From the NCBI RefSeq assembly GCF_016802725.1, contig NC_052679.1:13311463-13375462 (forward strand): a DNA stretch of 64,000 nucleotides, in the 5' to 3' direction. This document shows positions 43,760 to 55,228 of this stretch, piece after piece (the stretch's first letter is position 1; each line of letters opens with the position of its first letter). Under the pieces are notes generated by a model. That model searched no databases, had not been told where the DNA came from, and worked only from the letters and a program-made list of their open reading frames with translations. The DNA is from Solenopsis invicta. Lineage: Eukaryota > Arthropoda > Insecta > Hymenoptera > Formicidae. Both the position numbers and the translations under genes were made by a program.

Positions 43760-46223
43760 ACGTTTACGAACGCGTCCTTATTGGGATGCAGTAAATTCGA
43801 ATTACACAAGTGAAATTCGAACATACCGCAATGTAGAGGAATCATTAGAACATAATAAACTATTAGTAGAATTGAGCAATAAAGAAGAATCAAAATTACA
43901 AGGAATTCTTTGGAATCCAAATAAAAACACACTGCATTACAGGAGTCCGCCGGGAAATGTAGGGAAAAAAATAACAAAAACGGTTGGCAGAAATATCAAG
44001 GTTGTTCGATCTGTTAGAGCTAGCAGGGCCAATCGTAACATTAGCAAAAATTCTGATTCAATCCTTGTGGGTTTGCAAAATTGACTGAGATGACGCAGTA
44101 CCCATGAATAGTATACAAATTGTGGTCGCAAATCAGATCTCAGTTACCATCGCTAAAATCATTAAATATTAAGAGATTAGTCTTTTCTGGCGGGCCAACT
44201 TGCAGCTGCATGGGTTTTGCGATGCAAGCGAAAGTACATACGGAGCATGCATTTATTTGTAAAAAGAGAAGAAAGATGGTACCTTTTCACAACAGTGTTT
44301 TGTTCAAAGTTTTGTGTTGCACCGTTAAAAGTAATATTGTTGTCACGATTAGAGCTTTGTAGGGCCGTGCTTTTAAACAAGTTAATGATCAGGGTCGCAA
44401 ACAGCTTGAACGTAATTGTAAAGCAAAAGTATTATTGATCGGACTCCTAAATTGTGTTAGCCTGGCTAAACGCGTCAGCCAAAACTTGGAAAACTTTTGT
44501 AGCAAATAGGATTAGCGAAATACAAAGTAATTCAACACGCGATGAATGGGATCACGTGAAATCTAAAGAGAATCCCGCAGACTTAATATCAAGAGGTGCA
44601 ACGCCTGAGCGATTAATTCAGTTAAATCTTTGGTGACAAGGTCCGCTATGGTTAAAGTCAGACAAGAAAGAATGGCCTTTGTCAAGTGTTGAACTAAGAG
44701 AAGACTTGATAAGTGAAGAGCGGAGCGATACTGTAGTTGCAACAACGTTAGTCAACAAAACGTTCACTTTATACGGTAAGTATTCATCGTTGAATAAATT
44801 GCCAAGGGTAACAGCATATGTTATACGATTCATTAACAACACAAAAATAGCGACAATTGCAAAACAAGAAATTTGTCTGTAACAAAAGTAGACAGTGCGC
44901 AAATCTGAATAATTAAACTAGTTTAAGCGCATGAATTTGAAAGCAAGCAAAAAATATTGGAGCGAAATCAAAGTGTGAACAAGACATCAAAACTGTTAAG
45001 TTTAAACCCATACTTAGACAAGGACAGCGTGTTACAAGTCGGGGGAAAACTAAGAAACGCTCAGCTAATGGAAGACATGCAGAATCCCATTATTTTACCA
45101 GCGCGACATCAGTTGACAAGACTAATCATAATATGGAATCACGAAAGACTTTTCCATACGGGATCACAAGCAACTTTAACAGCGACAAGAAAAGAATATT
45201 GGCCGGTGTCAGGAAAAAGCGAAATAAAAAAGCTCGTAAAAGGATGCATAAAATGCCGAAAAGCATCTCCAGCTTCAAATCAGCAAATTATGGGTCAATT
45301 ACCAGCCGCTCGAGTTAACGCAGTAAGACCGTTTCTAAATACGGGGGTAGATTATTGCGGACCCTTGTTTGTAAGGGATAGAGTGAAAAGAAGCAACAAA
45401 CAATACAAAGCATACGTTACAGTTTTCGTATGCACGGCGACAAAAGCAGTACATCTGGAGTTGGTGGAAAATATGACAACCAAGTCATTTATCGGAGCTC
45501 TCAACAGGTTAACGGCCAAGCGCGGCAAGGTGCAAAATACCTATGTACTTCGACAACGGCACCAATTTTCATGGAGCGGATCGCGAGTTGCAAAAATGGA
45601 TTCAATCAGCAGAATTCAAAGAAAAAGTTATTGGAGCTGCAGTCCAGGAGCATATAAATTGGCATTTTTACCGTTTAGAGCACCACATTTTGGAGAAATT
45701 TTGGAGGCGGCTTACGATCAATGAAGCTACATTTCAAGCGTACAACAGGAAATGCGTCACTCACAATCGCAGAGTTAACTACGTTAACTCTGCGTTTTTA
45801 ACTTAAATAGAAGCAATTTTGAATTCTCGACCGCTGACGCCGATATTAGACGTCCCAACCGATTTAAACGCATTAACTCCGGACCACTTTTTGATAGGAA
45901 AGTCGTTAACATCTCATCCACAACCTAATCTTAAAAAAGTACCGATGAATCGACTATCAAGGTGGCAATTAGTGGACCAAATCAAGCAGCATTTTTGGTC
46001 AAGATGGTCAAGCGAATATTTAACTAATTGTCAGCAGAGAACAAATTGGAAGGCTAACCCTCGCGTAAAATTTGAAAAGAATCAACCAGTGATGGTCAAA
46101 ATGGATGAATCCTTGCCACTAAAATGGATACTAGGAAGAATAGTCGAATTTCACGCTGGTCAAGATGAGATGGTCAAAGTAGTAACTGTCCCAACGGAAA
46201 AAGAAACCTACAAAAGCCAATAG
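43760..46223 (+). pseudogene. BEL/Pao retrotransposon pol relic (RT/RNase H end, integrase)
   Basis: Fragments in several frames include KLQGILWNPNKNTLHYRSPPGN near 43880 (end of RT) and ENPADLISRGATPERL near 44565 (RNase H region). The integrase zinc-binding domain follows at 44957 (HERLFHTGSQATLTATRKEYWP...CIKCRK), then NTGVDYCGPLFV and ATKAVHLELV. The frame shifts near 45500 (YFDNGTNFHGAD) and again near 45700. The last frame (45819-46223, NSRPLTP...LTPDHFLIGKSL...LSRWQLVDQI) is the C-terminal region typical of BEL/Pao polyproteins. No gag or protease is seen and the 5' part is lost. The element is defunct. Confidence 0.85.
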
Positions 46224-46583
46224 TAAAAATCAGCCTCTTATTATCAGAAGAGTGAAGCAGAAGATGGCATCGTGTTTTAAAGACTGAGCTATTCACGTCG
46301 CAAGCGTTATGTATTTGTAATTTTTCTTTCTTATTCTTTATTAAATTAGTACAACATTCTGTAAGTTGCAAGGGAGCGCAGTAGGTTTAAGCATAACGCG
46401 TATTATTTCTTATAGTTTTTTTTTTTTTTTCATTCAATTAGTTACAGCGTTCAAAAGCGTAATTGAAAATAATAAATATTTATCAATGCGAGCGGTATGT
46501 TCCGATTGTGACAAATCAAAAGAATGTTTAGTTTGTATCCGTCGTCTGACATAGTGACTAGGTCACGTAAGTGGCCCATTTAA
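46224..46583. other. 3' flank of the BEL/Pao relic
   Basis: Possibly part of the 3' LTR or UTR; the boundaries cannot be fixed because only one side is present. No gene. Confidence 0.4.
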
Positions 46584-46797
46584 GGCTGCTTTCAGATTCC
46601 CCATCCGGGTGCACCCAGGCACCTAAAAAGCGTTCAGATTCCTTTAGAGTACCCTACCGAACATTAGGTGGGTCGTTCACATTGCCACTCTGTCTATCCC
46701 GAGAGAGTGGAAAAACCACATGGGTCCTTGAGCCAGGTGAAACGGGTGGGTGATGTAAAGGTGCGTTTCAAAATGTTTTGCTATAAAAATTTATATA

Positions 46798-47734
46798 CGA
46801 GGTGTGATCGAAAAGTAAGGTGACTTTTTGAATTTCGAGCGCTCTGTACACTCTAATTTCAAAAATTTTTTTTTTTGTGTTGGTACACTCGTCACGATCA
46901 TATGTTCACAGTTTTGACTATATAGCATGTGTTGTTTTTGTGTGAGAGGCATAAAGGTTAGACTCGTAATTGCGTGCTCGGCGATTTTTTGCTGTTGAAA
47001 ATAATGGAGTTTGTATTAATTTTTGTGTAAAAAATGGTATTAAGTGTTCAAAAACTCTTGAAATGTTGACAGTGGCGTACGGTGAAACAACTTTGAGCAA
47101 AAAAATGTTTATAAATGGTATAAGTTATTCCAAGAGGGCCGAGAAAATGTTAACGATGAACCTCGCTCTGGACGCCCCAGCACGTCAAAAACCGACGAAA
47201 ATGTTCAAGAAGTGAAAGAAATTGTGTTGAAGAATCGTCGAATCATGATTAGAGAAATAGCTAATGATCTTAACATATCGTTTGGCTCATGCCAATCAAT
47301 TTTAACGGATCAACGGATGTTTTGGGTATGACACGTGTGTCAGCGAAATTCGTTCCAAAACTGCTTAATTTTGATCAGAAGCAGCGTCGCATGAACATCG
47401 CCCAAGACATGTTGAACGACGTCAATGATGATCCTAATCTGCTCAAAAGGGTTATAACTGGTGACGAAACATTTTCCTCTTCCCAAAATTGAAAAGGCCT
47501 ATGAAAGGACGAAGATTTGCGACAATTGAGGAGATTAAGGTTGCATCGCTGGAGGAGCTCAAGGCAATACCCAAAAGTGCACTTCAGAAATGTTTTGACG
47601 ACTGGAAAAAGCGCTGGCATAAATGCATTGTATTAGAGGGGAATTATTTTGAAGCGGATAACATAATTTTGAATGAATAAATGAATATTTTTTTATAAAA
47701 ATGAAAAGTCACCTTACTTTTTGATCACATCTCG
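46798..47734 (+). mobile_element. mariner (DD34D-type) element, internally deleted
   Basis: TIRs of about 28 bp (CGAGGTGTGATCGAAAAGTAAGG and complement) with TA flanks (46796-46797, 47735-47736), 937 bp in total. It contains a broken transposase and lacks the middle of the gene. Confidence 0.9.
46995..47680 (+). pseudogene. mariner transposase relic lacking most of the catalytic core
   Basis: N-terminal parts (FCVKNGIKCSKTLEMLTVAYGETTLSK and a shifted continuation with VKEIVLKNRRIMIREIANDLNIS) give the helix-turn-helix region. RRMNIAQDMLNDVNDDPNLLKRVITGDE near 47385-47468 contains the first Asp motif (TGDE). The sequence then jumps to LKRPMKGRRFATIEEIKVASLEELKAIPKS...CFDDWKKRWHKCI, the C-terminus. 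The segment with the second and third Asp is deleted. The reading frame is also broken in the N-terminal part. Inactive. Confidence 0.9.
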
Positions 47735-48606
47735 TATAATTGTGATGAAGCTTGTATATTTAAAACAAATTTGAACAAAATAAGATTAATTTAAAATATC
47801 ATAGTAAATAAAAATTAAAATGTACAATATAATAAAGAAAAATGTTAATGACAAAGTAAAGATCAAACGTTTTGTTCATTATTTTATTTATCTAATTAGA
47901 CGAATAAATATTAATCTTTCATCCTATTGATGTATGATTTCTTGGTCTGCAGTTTCACAAATCTGTGGATAAATATTTATATTTGAGATTAGTACAATAA
48001 AGATTTTTAATATTATCTAATATTTTGTGATACTTATAAAATATACATATAATAGATGATATGCACAACATATATCTTCATCTAATTTGTTAAAATAAGA
48101 ATTCATTTTCATTGTTTAAATTGATTTATTTTATTCTACTAGCATTTAATTTTTATCTATTTTAGTTATACTGATAAAAATATTTATAGTAATATATTAT
48201 GTAATATTTTTATCGTTTATCTTTATTTATTATGTAATTTATTCTGAATTTGAGATATTTATGTTACTATTTGTTTTCAGCGTTATTTGCTAGACACACC
48301 CAATGTTTAAAAGTGCGTTCAGATTCCAAAAACCGCTAAAAAGCTTTTCATTAGCTCCGCCCACTTACCCAGTCACCCAGAAATCATCCACCGGGTAAGG
48401 AATCTGAACGCAGCCTAGGGAAGCGAGTTGCTCATTTAAGACGTGAGTGGTAAGCGATAGATGGCAGCACGGGGATGACACTAGGTCATAGAGGACCTGG
48501 GGAGAGCATTAGACGATCGATTTAACCGATGATCGTTAACCGCAATGGCCTGTATATCAAAAGCAAAATTCTAGGCGGGAAATTTTGAAATGGAATTTCT
48601 CGTTTT

Positions 48607-48950
48607 GATTCTACGAAATTTATACTCTTATTCTTCTGGATTGAATCAAACTCTGTTTGATTCGATTCAACCTTGATTTCCATTCTGGATTAAATCGAGT
48701 TTCGGCTCGTTTTGATTCAACGAAATTTACACTTTTATTCTTCTGGATTGAATCAAACTCTGTTTGATTCGATTCAACCTTGATTTCCATTCTGGATTAA
48801 ATCGAGTTTCGGCTCGTTTTGATTCTACGAAATTTATACTCTTATTCTTCTGGATTGAATCAAGCTCTGTTTGACTCGATTCAATCTTGATTTCCATTCT
48901 GGATTAAATCGAGTTTCGGCTCGATTTGATTCAAAGAAATTTAGACTTTC
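48607..48950 (+). repeat. 107-bp tandem repeat with paired hairpins
   Basis: About 3.3 copies of a 107-bp unit. Each has two stem-loops: GAATCAAAC-TCT-GTTTGATTC (9-bp perfect stem) and AAATCGAG-TTTCGG-CTCGATTT (8-bp stem, perfect in the third unit). The array is followed by an ORF, as in LTR family G. Confidence 0.85.
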
Positions 48951-49132
48951 TGGATTTCAATTGCCCTCCTCCGATTCGATTCAGACTTACACTATTTTCT
49001 AATTCAACTACCTTCCCATCCCCTCTCCCCAGCTAAAAATTTTTTTTTATTTTTTTTTATTCTTTTTTTCTTCTTTCTCTTTCGTATATTAGAGAGAAAA
49101 GGGGGTCAAACATTTTTGTTATTTTCGTTCTA

Positions 49133-50046
49133 GTGAATAACCATATTCCACCCAAAATACACAAACATAAGTCTCGCGCCGGAGCCCGCCACCGTCGGAA
49201 TCGCAGAAACCGGAGAGCAAGAAAGCTTGCTGCGTCGCTCAATCTCCCTTCTGAAGCAATACCGTTTATCGCTAACTTATTTAAATTAGGAACCTTACAT
49301 AACAAACAATTCAATATCTCGATAACTTCCGGTAACACACCCACCAATTCTTTCGCTGAACCCTCTTACTCTCTAGTCGCTTTCGACGAAGAGGAATCGT
49401 CAACCCCCTCCGAACACGTAAATTCACCCGCTGAACCCTATTACTCTCCAGTCGCTTTCGACGAAGAGGAACCGTCAACCCCCTTCGAACACGTAAACTG
49501 TCCCGCCTTTATTTCGAGTCCACTTACGTATAGGATCTTCCCCGATTCCCCTATCTCCTTGTCTCCACCTCCAAACCCCGAGGTTCCGGACTTCGGGAGG
49601 ACGGATTTCTGCGGAGATCTCCGAGCCCCGAGTTCCTCGATCTCGAGGAGGAGGAAGAAGCTCCCTTAGAGCCTCCGATCTTCGAATCCCACGATCTCGA
49701 GGGTGGACCTCCTCCCCCTTCTCCTGTCCCCAGCGTGGAATATCTAGACGAGCTTCCACCACTTCTACTTCGTTCGTTTTTCGCTCCTGGCTCCCTCCAG
49801 TCGTTAAACGCCATCCTGTCTGTCCTCCCAATGTGTTCCAATCCCCTCCCTCCTGACGCATTTTCAATCGGGCCTGACCAGTTCGATCTGGAAACCGTTC
49901 GCGTCTACCTTCCCCACCTCTCTCCTGACAGAACTATTCCCGTCTTCTTCCCCCACACGTACCCAAATTATTATTTAGTCCCGAAATTAATGTTCCTCAA
50001 CCATTTTCGCCCCAATTTCGCTACTGTAAGAGAAATTAGAGAATAA
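49133..50046 (+). pseudogene. Pro/Ser- and Asp/Glu-rich ORF after the hairpin repeats (frameshifted)
   Basis: The first frame (49133-49669, 178 codons) starts with a strongly basic segment (KHKSRAGARHRRNRRNRRARK). It contains two near-identical copies of an EPYYSPVAFDEEEPSTPFEHV-type repeat, then a Pro-rich part. The second frame (about 49672-50046) continues ...YLDELPPLLLRSFFAPGS... to a hydrophobic/aromatic C-terminus, so one frameshift near 49670 separates them. The basic N-terminus and acidic repeats suggest a nucleic-acid-binding or gag-like protein, but no known domain is recognised. A codon-like pattern and internal repeat favour a once-real gene of the repeat element. Confidence 0.4.
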
Positions 50047-50901
50047 TATTTCTAGATAATATGGACACAATTACACATACACACGTGCGAATACCCTGTT
50101 CGTTACACTAGTATAGAACATTATAAATGTAAGTATACCGGGTGTCCCAGACCACCCGTCCCACCCGATTTTTTCGTAAACGCGACATTTTAAAGAAAAA
50201 TGTTTCAGACAAAAGTTGTAGGGTTTTAAAAGATCTATTCACTGATTTTATCAGTTTGACCTTGGATGGCGTCGCCAAGGTCAGATCAAAATAACATTAA
50301 CTTTTTTAAATAGGACACCTCATTTTTGGTTCCAGAATCTAATAGCTGGTGTCAAGACCTTTCCAAAACACTATAAGAAAGTTTATTTTTATTGAGTACT
50401 TTCCGAGTTGTGAGGCTTGAAAGTTACGGTGTACTGTTACCTTCAAGCGTCATAACTCGGAAAGTCCTTAACCAAAATAAACTTATTTATAGTGTTTTGG
50501 AAAGCTCTCGAAATCGACTACAAGAAAATGCAATGAAAAATATACCTGTTTCAGACCACCCGTCCCACCCTTTTAAAACGTAGGGATGTGCTTGTACAAA
50601 AAAATGGCTCAGACAAAATTTGCATGATTTCGAGGGATCAACCTGATGATGATCTTGAATTCGACCTTGAGATCGATCTTGGGCATAAGTCAAAGTAACA
50701 TTTTTAAAATGTAAAAACGAAATAATCGGTGCCGCCTGTAGGTATTAGCGTTACCTAAGGTGTACCACGTGTAGGTAACAAGATCGTACTTACACCTTAT
50801 CGGGGTGCTTTTTTAAGGTGGTTCCCCTCGCCGTCACCTTTGTCGGGGTGCTTTCATAAGGTGGTTCCCCTTGCCGTCACCTTTGTGCATACGCATGTTG
50901 T

Positions 50902-51957
50902 TCAGTCTCGATGTTCAAAATGTCCACCACGTGCATTTATACAGGCTGTTACCCTACTTTGGAAATCATCCGTCGCCCGACGAATTTCGTCAGTATCTAG
51001 AGACTGAATGACTTGTCGAATTCTGTTTTTCATATCTTCTGCAGTCGTAGGTCGTTCGCGGTATACAAGGTCTTTTATTCGTCCCCACAAATAATAATCT
51101 AAAATTGTAAGGTCCGGTGATCGTGGTGGCCAATTATGTGGACCATGTTTACCTATCCATCGGCCGCGAAATATGCGGTTCAGTTGATGACGAGCAATGA
51201 CAGACGTGTGGGCGGGACATCCATCCTGTTGAAACCACATATTTAGACGTAATTGGAGTGGAATATCTTCAAGTAAACGTGGAAGTTCGTTTTCGAGTAA
51301 ATCGGCGTATAAAAAACGGTTTAAATTCTCTTGAAAGAAAAATGGTCCCACGATATGCGTATCAACAATTCCGCACCAAACATTGACTTTCCAGATACGT
51401 TGATGATCCATTTCTCGATACCAATGTGGATTCTCTTGTGCCCAATAACGAAAATTATGTGTGTTTATTTCGCCGTCACTTTTAAAGGTGCACTCATCAG
51501 AAAATAAAATACTTCTATGGAAATTATGTAATTGTTGAGTAATCCAATTACAGAATATCAGTCTTTGTCTATGATCGTTTAATGTCATGGCCTGGTGAAG
51601 TGACATTCGATATGGATGGAATGAATTTTCACGAAAAATTCGACTGATCGTGCTTCGACTTATTCCACTATCTCTTGCTCGTCGCTTTAAAGAATCATTC
51701 GGGGTTACAAAGGCAGATGCAATTACATCAGGTGCTCTTACTGAACGAACTGATCGATGAATTTGCCTTCCCTTATTATGATCCGGCTGAACAATACCTT
51801 TTACAATTATTCGACGTTGTAAGCGACTGAAAACTTTGCGCGAATGTGGTGTATGATCGGGATATTCATTTCGCCACATTATTTCAGCTGCTCGAAAACT
51901 TCCAGCTCTACCCAAAACTGACATCATTAACGCAGCTTCTTCGTTTGGGTAAGGCAT
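50902..51957 (-). CDS. DD41D transposase, complete ORF (351 aa)
   Basis: An uninterrupted ATG-to-stop frame. Residues 1-120 form two helix-turn-helix-like regions (EEAALMMSVLGRAGSFRAAEIMWRNEYP; RRARDSGISRSTISRIFRE). The catalytic residues are Asp154 (LFSDECTF), Asp245 (QQDGCPAH) and Asp287 (RSPDLTILDYYLWG), with 41 residues between the last two, so DD41D, a known but less common class of the Tc1/mariner superfamily. The C-terminus ends INARGGHFEHRD. The protein would bind the TIRs and move the element to TA sites. The intact frame and near-identical TIRs make recent or current activity plausible. Confidence 0.9.
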   Translation of the reverse strand: MPYPNEEAALMMSVLGRAGSFRAAEIMWRNEYPDHTPHSRKVFSRLQRRIIVKGIVQPDHNKGRQIHRSVRSVRAPDVIASAFVTPNDSLKRRARDSGISRSTISRIFRENSFHPYRMSLHQAMTLNDHRQRLIFCNWITQQLHNFHRSILFSDECTFKSDGEINTHNFRYWAQENPHWYREMDHQRIWKVNVWCGIVDTHIVGPFFFQENLNRFLYADLLENELPRLLEDIPLQLRLNMWFQQDGCPAHTSVIARHQLNRIFRGRWIGKHGPHNWPPRSPDLTILDYYLWGRIKDLVYRERPTTAEDMKNRIRQVIQSLDTDEIRRATDDFQSRVTACINARGGHFEHRD

Positions 51958-52179
51958 AACTACAAATTACGCTTACGACCGGGTTGCTTATTAGAAAACG
52001 TGAATTGGTGACGAGTTGCGTAATATTATGAATTCTAAGCAATGACTTTTAGGAGTGGTATGTAAGGGTGCTTTTTCGTGAAAATTACTTTATTGCTACA
52101 ATAATCAACATTAAATGAAGATTAATATTAATAAATCAAGAATAAACGGCATCATAGAGCTGTACCGAATGTTAGAGAT

Positions 52180-52430
52180 CTCGGTAATTAGGTATCTTCA
52201 AAACTCTACGCGTAGGACTATAGGTACGCGCACCGGCAGAAATGGTGTCTCTCGACGCTAGCGCTCGGCTGCCGCACACACGCGGAGCCGCGCTCGTACG
52301 TGTGTCTTGGCTGCGCGGCGACGATCGGGGTGCGGGCGGAAAGTGGTGGGGGGCTTTACGATAGTGCATCCTCCTCGCTCGACGCTGGGTCGAGAGAGAA
52401 AGCATTAATCGACGTGATACCATGGGCGAA
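52180..52430. other. GC-rich non-coding segment inside the DD41D element
   Basis: A 250-bp CpG-rich block upstream of the transposase start (51957, minus strand), unlike the AT-rich rest of the element. It may be the transposase promoter or captured sequence. No known motif beyond GC richness. Confidence 0.4.
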
Positions 52431-52914
52431 GTCGGTGTCCTCTGCTTATATTTTTCATTGCATTTTCTTGTAGTCGATTTCGAGAGCTTTCCAAAACACT
52501 ATAAATAAGTTTATTTTGGTTAAGGATTTTCCGAGTTATGACGCTTGAAGGTTACAGTACACCGTAACTTTCAAGCCTCACAACTCGGAAAGTACTCAAC
52601 AAAAATAAACTTTCTTATAGTGTTTTGGAAAGGTCTTGACACCAGCTATTAGATTCTGGAACCAAAAATGAGGTGTCCTATTTAAAAAAGTTAATGTTAT
52701 TTTGATCTGACCTTGGCGACGCCATCCATGGTCAAACTGATAAAATCAGTAAATAGATCTTTTAAAACCCTACAACTTTTGTCTGAAACATTTTTCTTTA
52801 AAATGTCGCGTTTACGAAAAAATCGGGTGGGACGGGTGGTCTGGGACACCCGGTATAAGCCGGCAGTGGGAACGCACAAGTCAGATCCGTCCGACTATCC
52901 GACCCGTCCACAGA

Positions 52915-53335
52915 CCGAGCATTCTCGATCGCTCCTTAAAGACGAGCATTCTCGTCGCACTCCGATATCCTAGACGGGCATTCCCGTCGCTATCCTCGGC
53001 CGAGTATCCTCGACCAGTCGTCTCAGATATCCTCGACGAGCATTCTCGTCATCATCACCGGCCGAGCATTCTCGACCAATCACGTCCGATATCCTCGACG
53101 AGCATTCTCGTCATCATCACCGGCCGAGCATTCTCGACCAATCACGTCCGATATCCTCGACGAGCATTCTCGTCATCATCACCGGCCGAGCATTCTCGAC
53201 CAATCACGTCCGATATCCTCGACGAGCATTCTCGTCATCATCACCGGCCGAGCATTCTCGACCAATCACGTCCGAGATCCTCGACGAGCATTCTCGTCAT
53301 CATCACCGGCCGAGCATTCTTGACCAATCACCGTC
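52915..53335 (+). repeat. Hairpin array in LTR copy 3
   Basis: The same GACGAG-CATT-CTCGTC and GGCCGAG-CATT-CTCGACC pairs as in copy 2, in a 62-bp unit, with one unit more than copy 2. Copy-number change between sister LTRs shows that the array expands and contracts. Confidence 0.85.
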
Positions 53336-53891
53336 GTCCTCAAATACCGTTACCGTCGAACCGACAAACTTCGTAACCCATATCGGCAGGGCACAAGCAA
53401 CCTGTCGATCGAGCGCCCCACTTGCACGGGGCGCGCTCGGGCGAATCGCGGCGGCGACCGCGCCGGCAACGACCCGCATTTGCGCACACGCTTACACGAC
53501 CGCGTTAGCCAATCCCGCCGCGCCCCGCGACTCCCCGACCGTACGGGCAAGCCGCCCGCATAACTTCTTAGCGTAACCGAAAAACTTGTGCATAGATAGT
53601 TCTAGCATTAGATATAAACCGCGCCGCGTAACTGGTAAGCCGAGTACCAGCCATATTGTTACCTCTATCGGTATCGCTTTGCGATCTCTCTGTTATTAGC
53701 ACGATCATTATCTTTTATTTTCATATCTCGCTATTTTGTTAGTTCTTTTATTTCCGTTCCTGTTCATTCTGTCAACTCTTTTTGCAACTGTTATTATCAA
53801 TAAAGCATCCACTGTCTGTTGCTACGTAAAACACTGGGTATAGTCATTGCGGATACCTGACCAACCGACGAGCCTTATCCGGTCCGATCCC

Positions 53892-55228
53892 CTTTTTTTT
53901 TTTTTTTTGTTAACGGAGAGGAAATGCGTTACCGCATACCCCAGGCCCCGGGGGAGGCCTGGCGGTTATGTGGGGCTCTTCCCCGCCGACAACGTGTCGG
54001 CGAGGACATACCCACTAACCTCTCCGGGTGTCCAGCTCAGGTCCTTGACTGGGGGGGACTCCGGGAACGCGTACAGCATGCTTCCGGAGCCCCCCGGACA
54101 AGGTCGGCCGAGGCCGACTCAGCACGCCGGGGGGCACCCTGGTGCGGGTCCCCCGGCAGGGCCGTGAGGCCAAGCCGGCCTAAGGTCGGGGGAGAGGGAC
54201 ACCAGCCCTCCCCCGCCTCTTCCCCTTGTGATGTTTACGGGGGTAAAGCCCGGGAGTCCGGACCCCCGGCCGGATGTCCCGGGCCCCTACGCGCCGGACT
54301 AGCCCGGCGCGGCGGCATACTCTTCTCCGTGTTGGGGAGGGTGGAGGTAGGAAGGAGTTCCTTCCCCTCCCCCCACCAGCACCCCGGCGAGGCGCTAGAG
54401 GGGGAGCGATGGCGCATTGTGACGCTCCCCCGGACCGTTAGGTCAGGTTTGCCTCGCCGGGCTCACTTACATGGGGAGCTGCCCTCCTCCCACGGCTGCG
54501 CGTCCCGAAAACTGGGCCGGCAGCCGCAGGGGAGGAGGGTCGCTCCATTTCATCATTCCTGTGGCTGTCGCCGTCGTCCCTCTCTTCCGCAATAGTGTGG
54601 AGCGAGGGGGCGATCGCCACGGCTCTTCTGCCCCGCCGCCGCCCAGTGGAACTCCGGGGGCGGGGGCCGCTTCTTCTCGGTCGGGGCGGACGGGGCGGGG
54701 GCCGAGACGATGCGTGACCCCCCTCTCCGCCGCCCCTTCTGTTCCTCGCGTCGCCTGGGGGCATACGACCCCCAGGCTGACGCTCCCGCACCTTTTCGGC
54801 CTCCTCCTTCTGCAGCATGACTCGCTCGCAGAAGGAGGAGACCGCCTTCCAGGCGCTCTCCCTGCCGACCATCTGACTGATGATGGCCGGCAGGGAGAGG
54901 TCATCTCCCACTTCGGCCCTCAAGACTCCGCGCAGCTCTTCCCACGCTGGACACTCTTCCAGCGTGTGCCGCGCGGAGTCCCGGGCGGCGCCACAGTGGT
55001 GGCACTGTGTCGTCGGCTCCCTCCTTATCCTGCACAGGTACTCACCGAAACAACCATGCCCGGTGAGCACCTGTGTCATCCTGTAGGACAAGCCGCCAAA
55101 CGGGCGGCCCACCCACTCGTCCAGGTGTGGTAGGACGGCCTCCAAGATCCGAGATCCGGCCGCCGGCGGGTTGTCGATGAGATTCCTCTTCCATGACCTC
55201 ATCACCCGCCGACGGGCCCTCTCCCGCT
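53892..55228 (-). mobile_element. R1-clade retrotransposon copy 2, 5'-truncated
   Basis: A T run (poly-A tail on minus), conserved 3' UTR with hairpins and the last part of ORF2, flanked by a 13-bp TSD CCGGTCCGATCCC (53879-53891, 55229-55241). It inserted about 40 bp from the site used by copy 1 in the same LTR family and in the same orientation. Confidence 0.9.
54438..55225 (-). pseudogene. R1-clade ORF2 C-terminal fragment
   Basis: Corresponds to residues from about 594 of ORF2 in copy 1 (RERARRRVMR.WKR.LIDNPPAAG) through the CCHC finger (CHHCGAARDSARHTLEECP) to the basic/proline-rich tail. The copy is 5'-truncated and lacks RT and endonuclease. It differs from copy 1 at many positions, mostly in the tail, so it is a related but separate lineage. 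Confidence 0.9.

Larger units (their letters stand above)
46584..48415. mobile_element. Non-autonomous TIR element, family A copy 2 (with mariner insert)
   Basis: The same terminal blocks as 8257-9290 (GGCTGCTTTCAGATTCCCC and complement of GGAATCTGAACGCAGCC). Possible TSD TAA/TAG, imperfect. The mariner at 46798-47734 is nested in it, which dates family A before that insertion. Confidence 0.7.
50136..52855 (-). mobile_element. Tc1/mariner-superfamily DD41D element with about 410-bp TIRs
   Basis: The ends TACCGGGTGTCCCAGACC and complement head TIRs of about 410 bp (50136-50546 and 52445-52855), nearly identical and flanked by TA. Each TIR itself contains a large palindrome (about 50366-50510; CACTATAAG.AAGTTTAT...CTTTCCGAGTT.TGA.GCTTGAA). 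It carries one transposase gene on the minus strand and a GC-rich segment (52180-52420). The right end sits in the TATA box of an LTR (52854-52857). Confidence 0.85.

Noticed and set aside
46581..48450. 8-bp repeat CATTTAAG near both ends of family A copy 2 as an hAT-type TSD
   Set aside because: The right copy lies about 17 bp outside the clear TIR end, so it is more likely chance; the other copy shows no such repeat.
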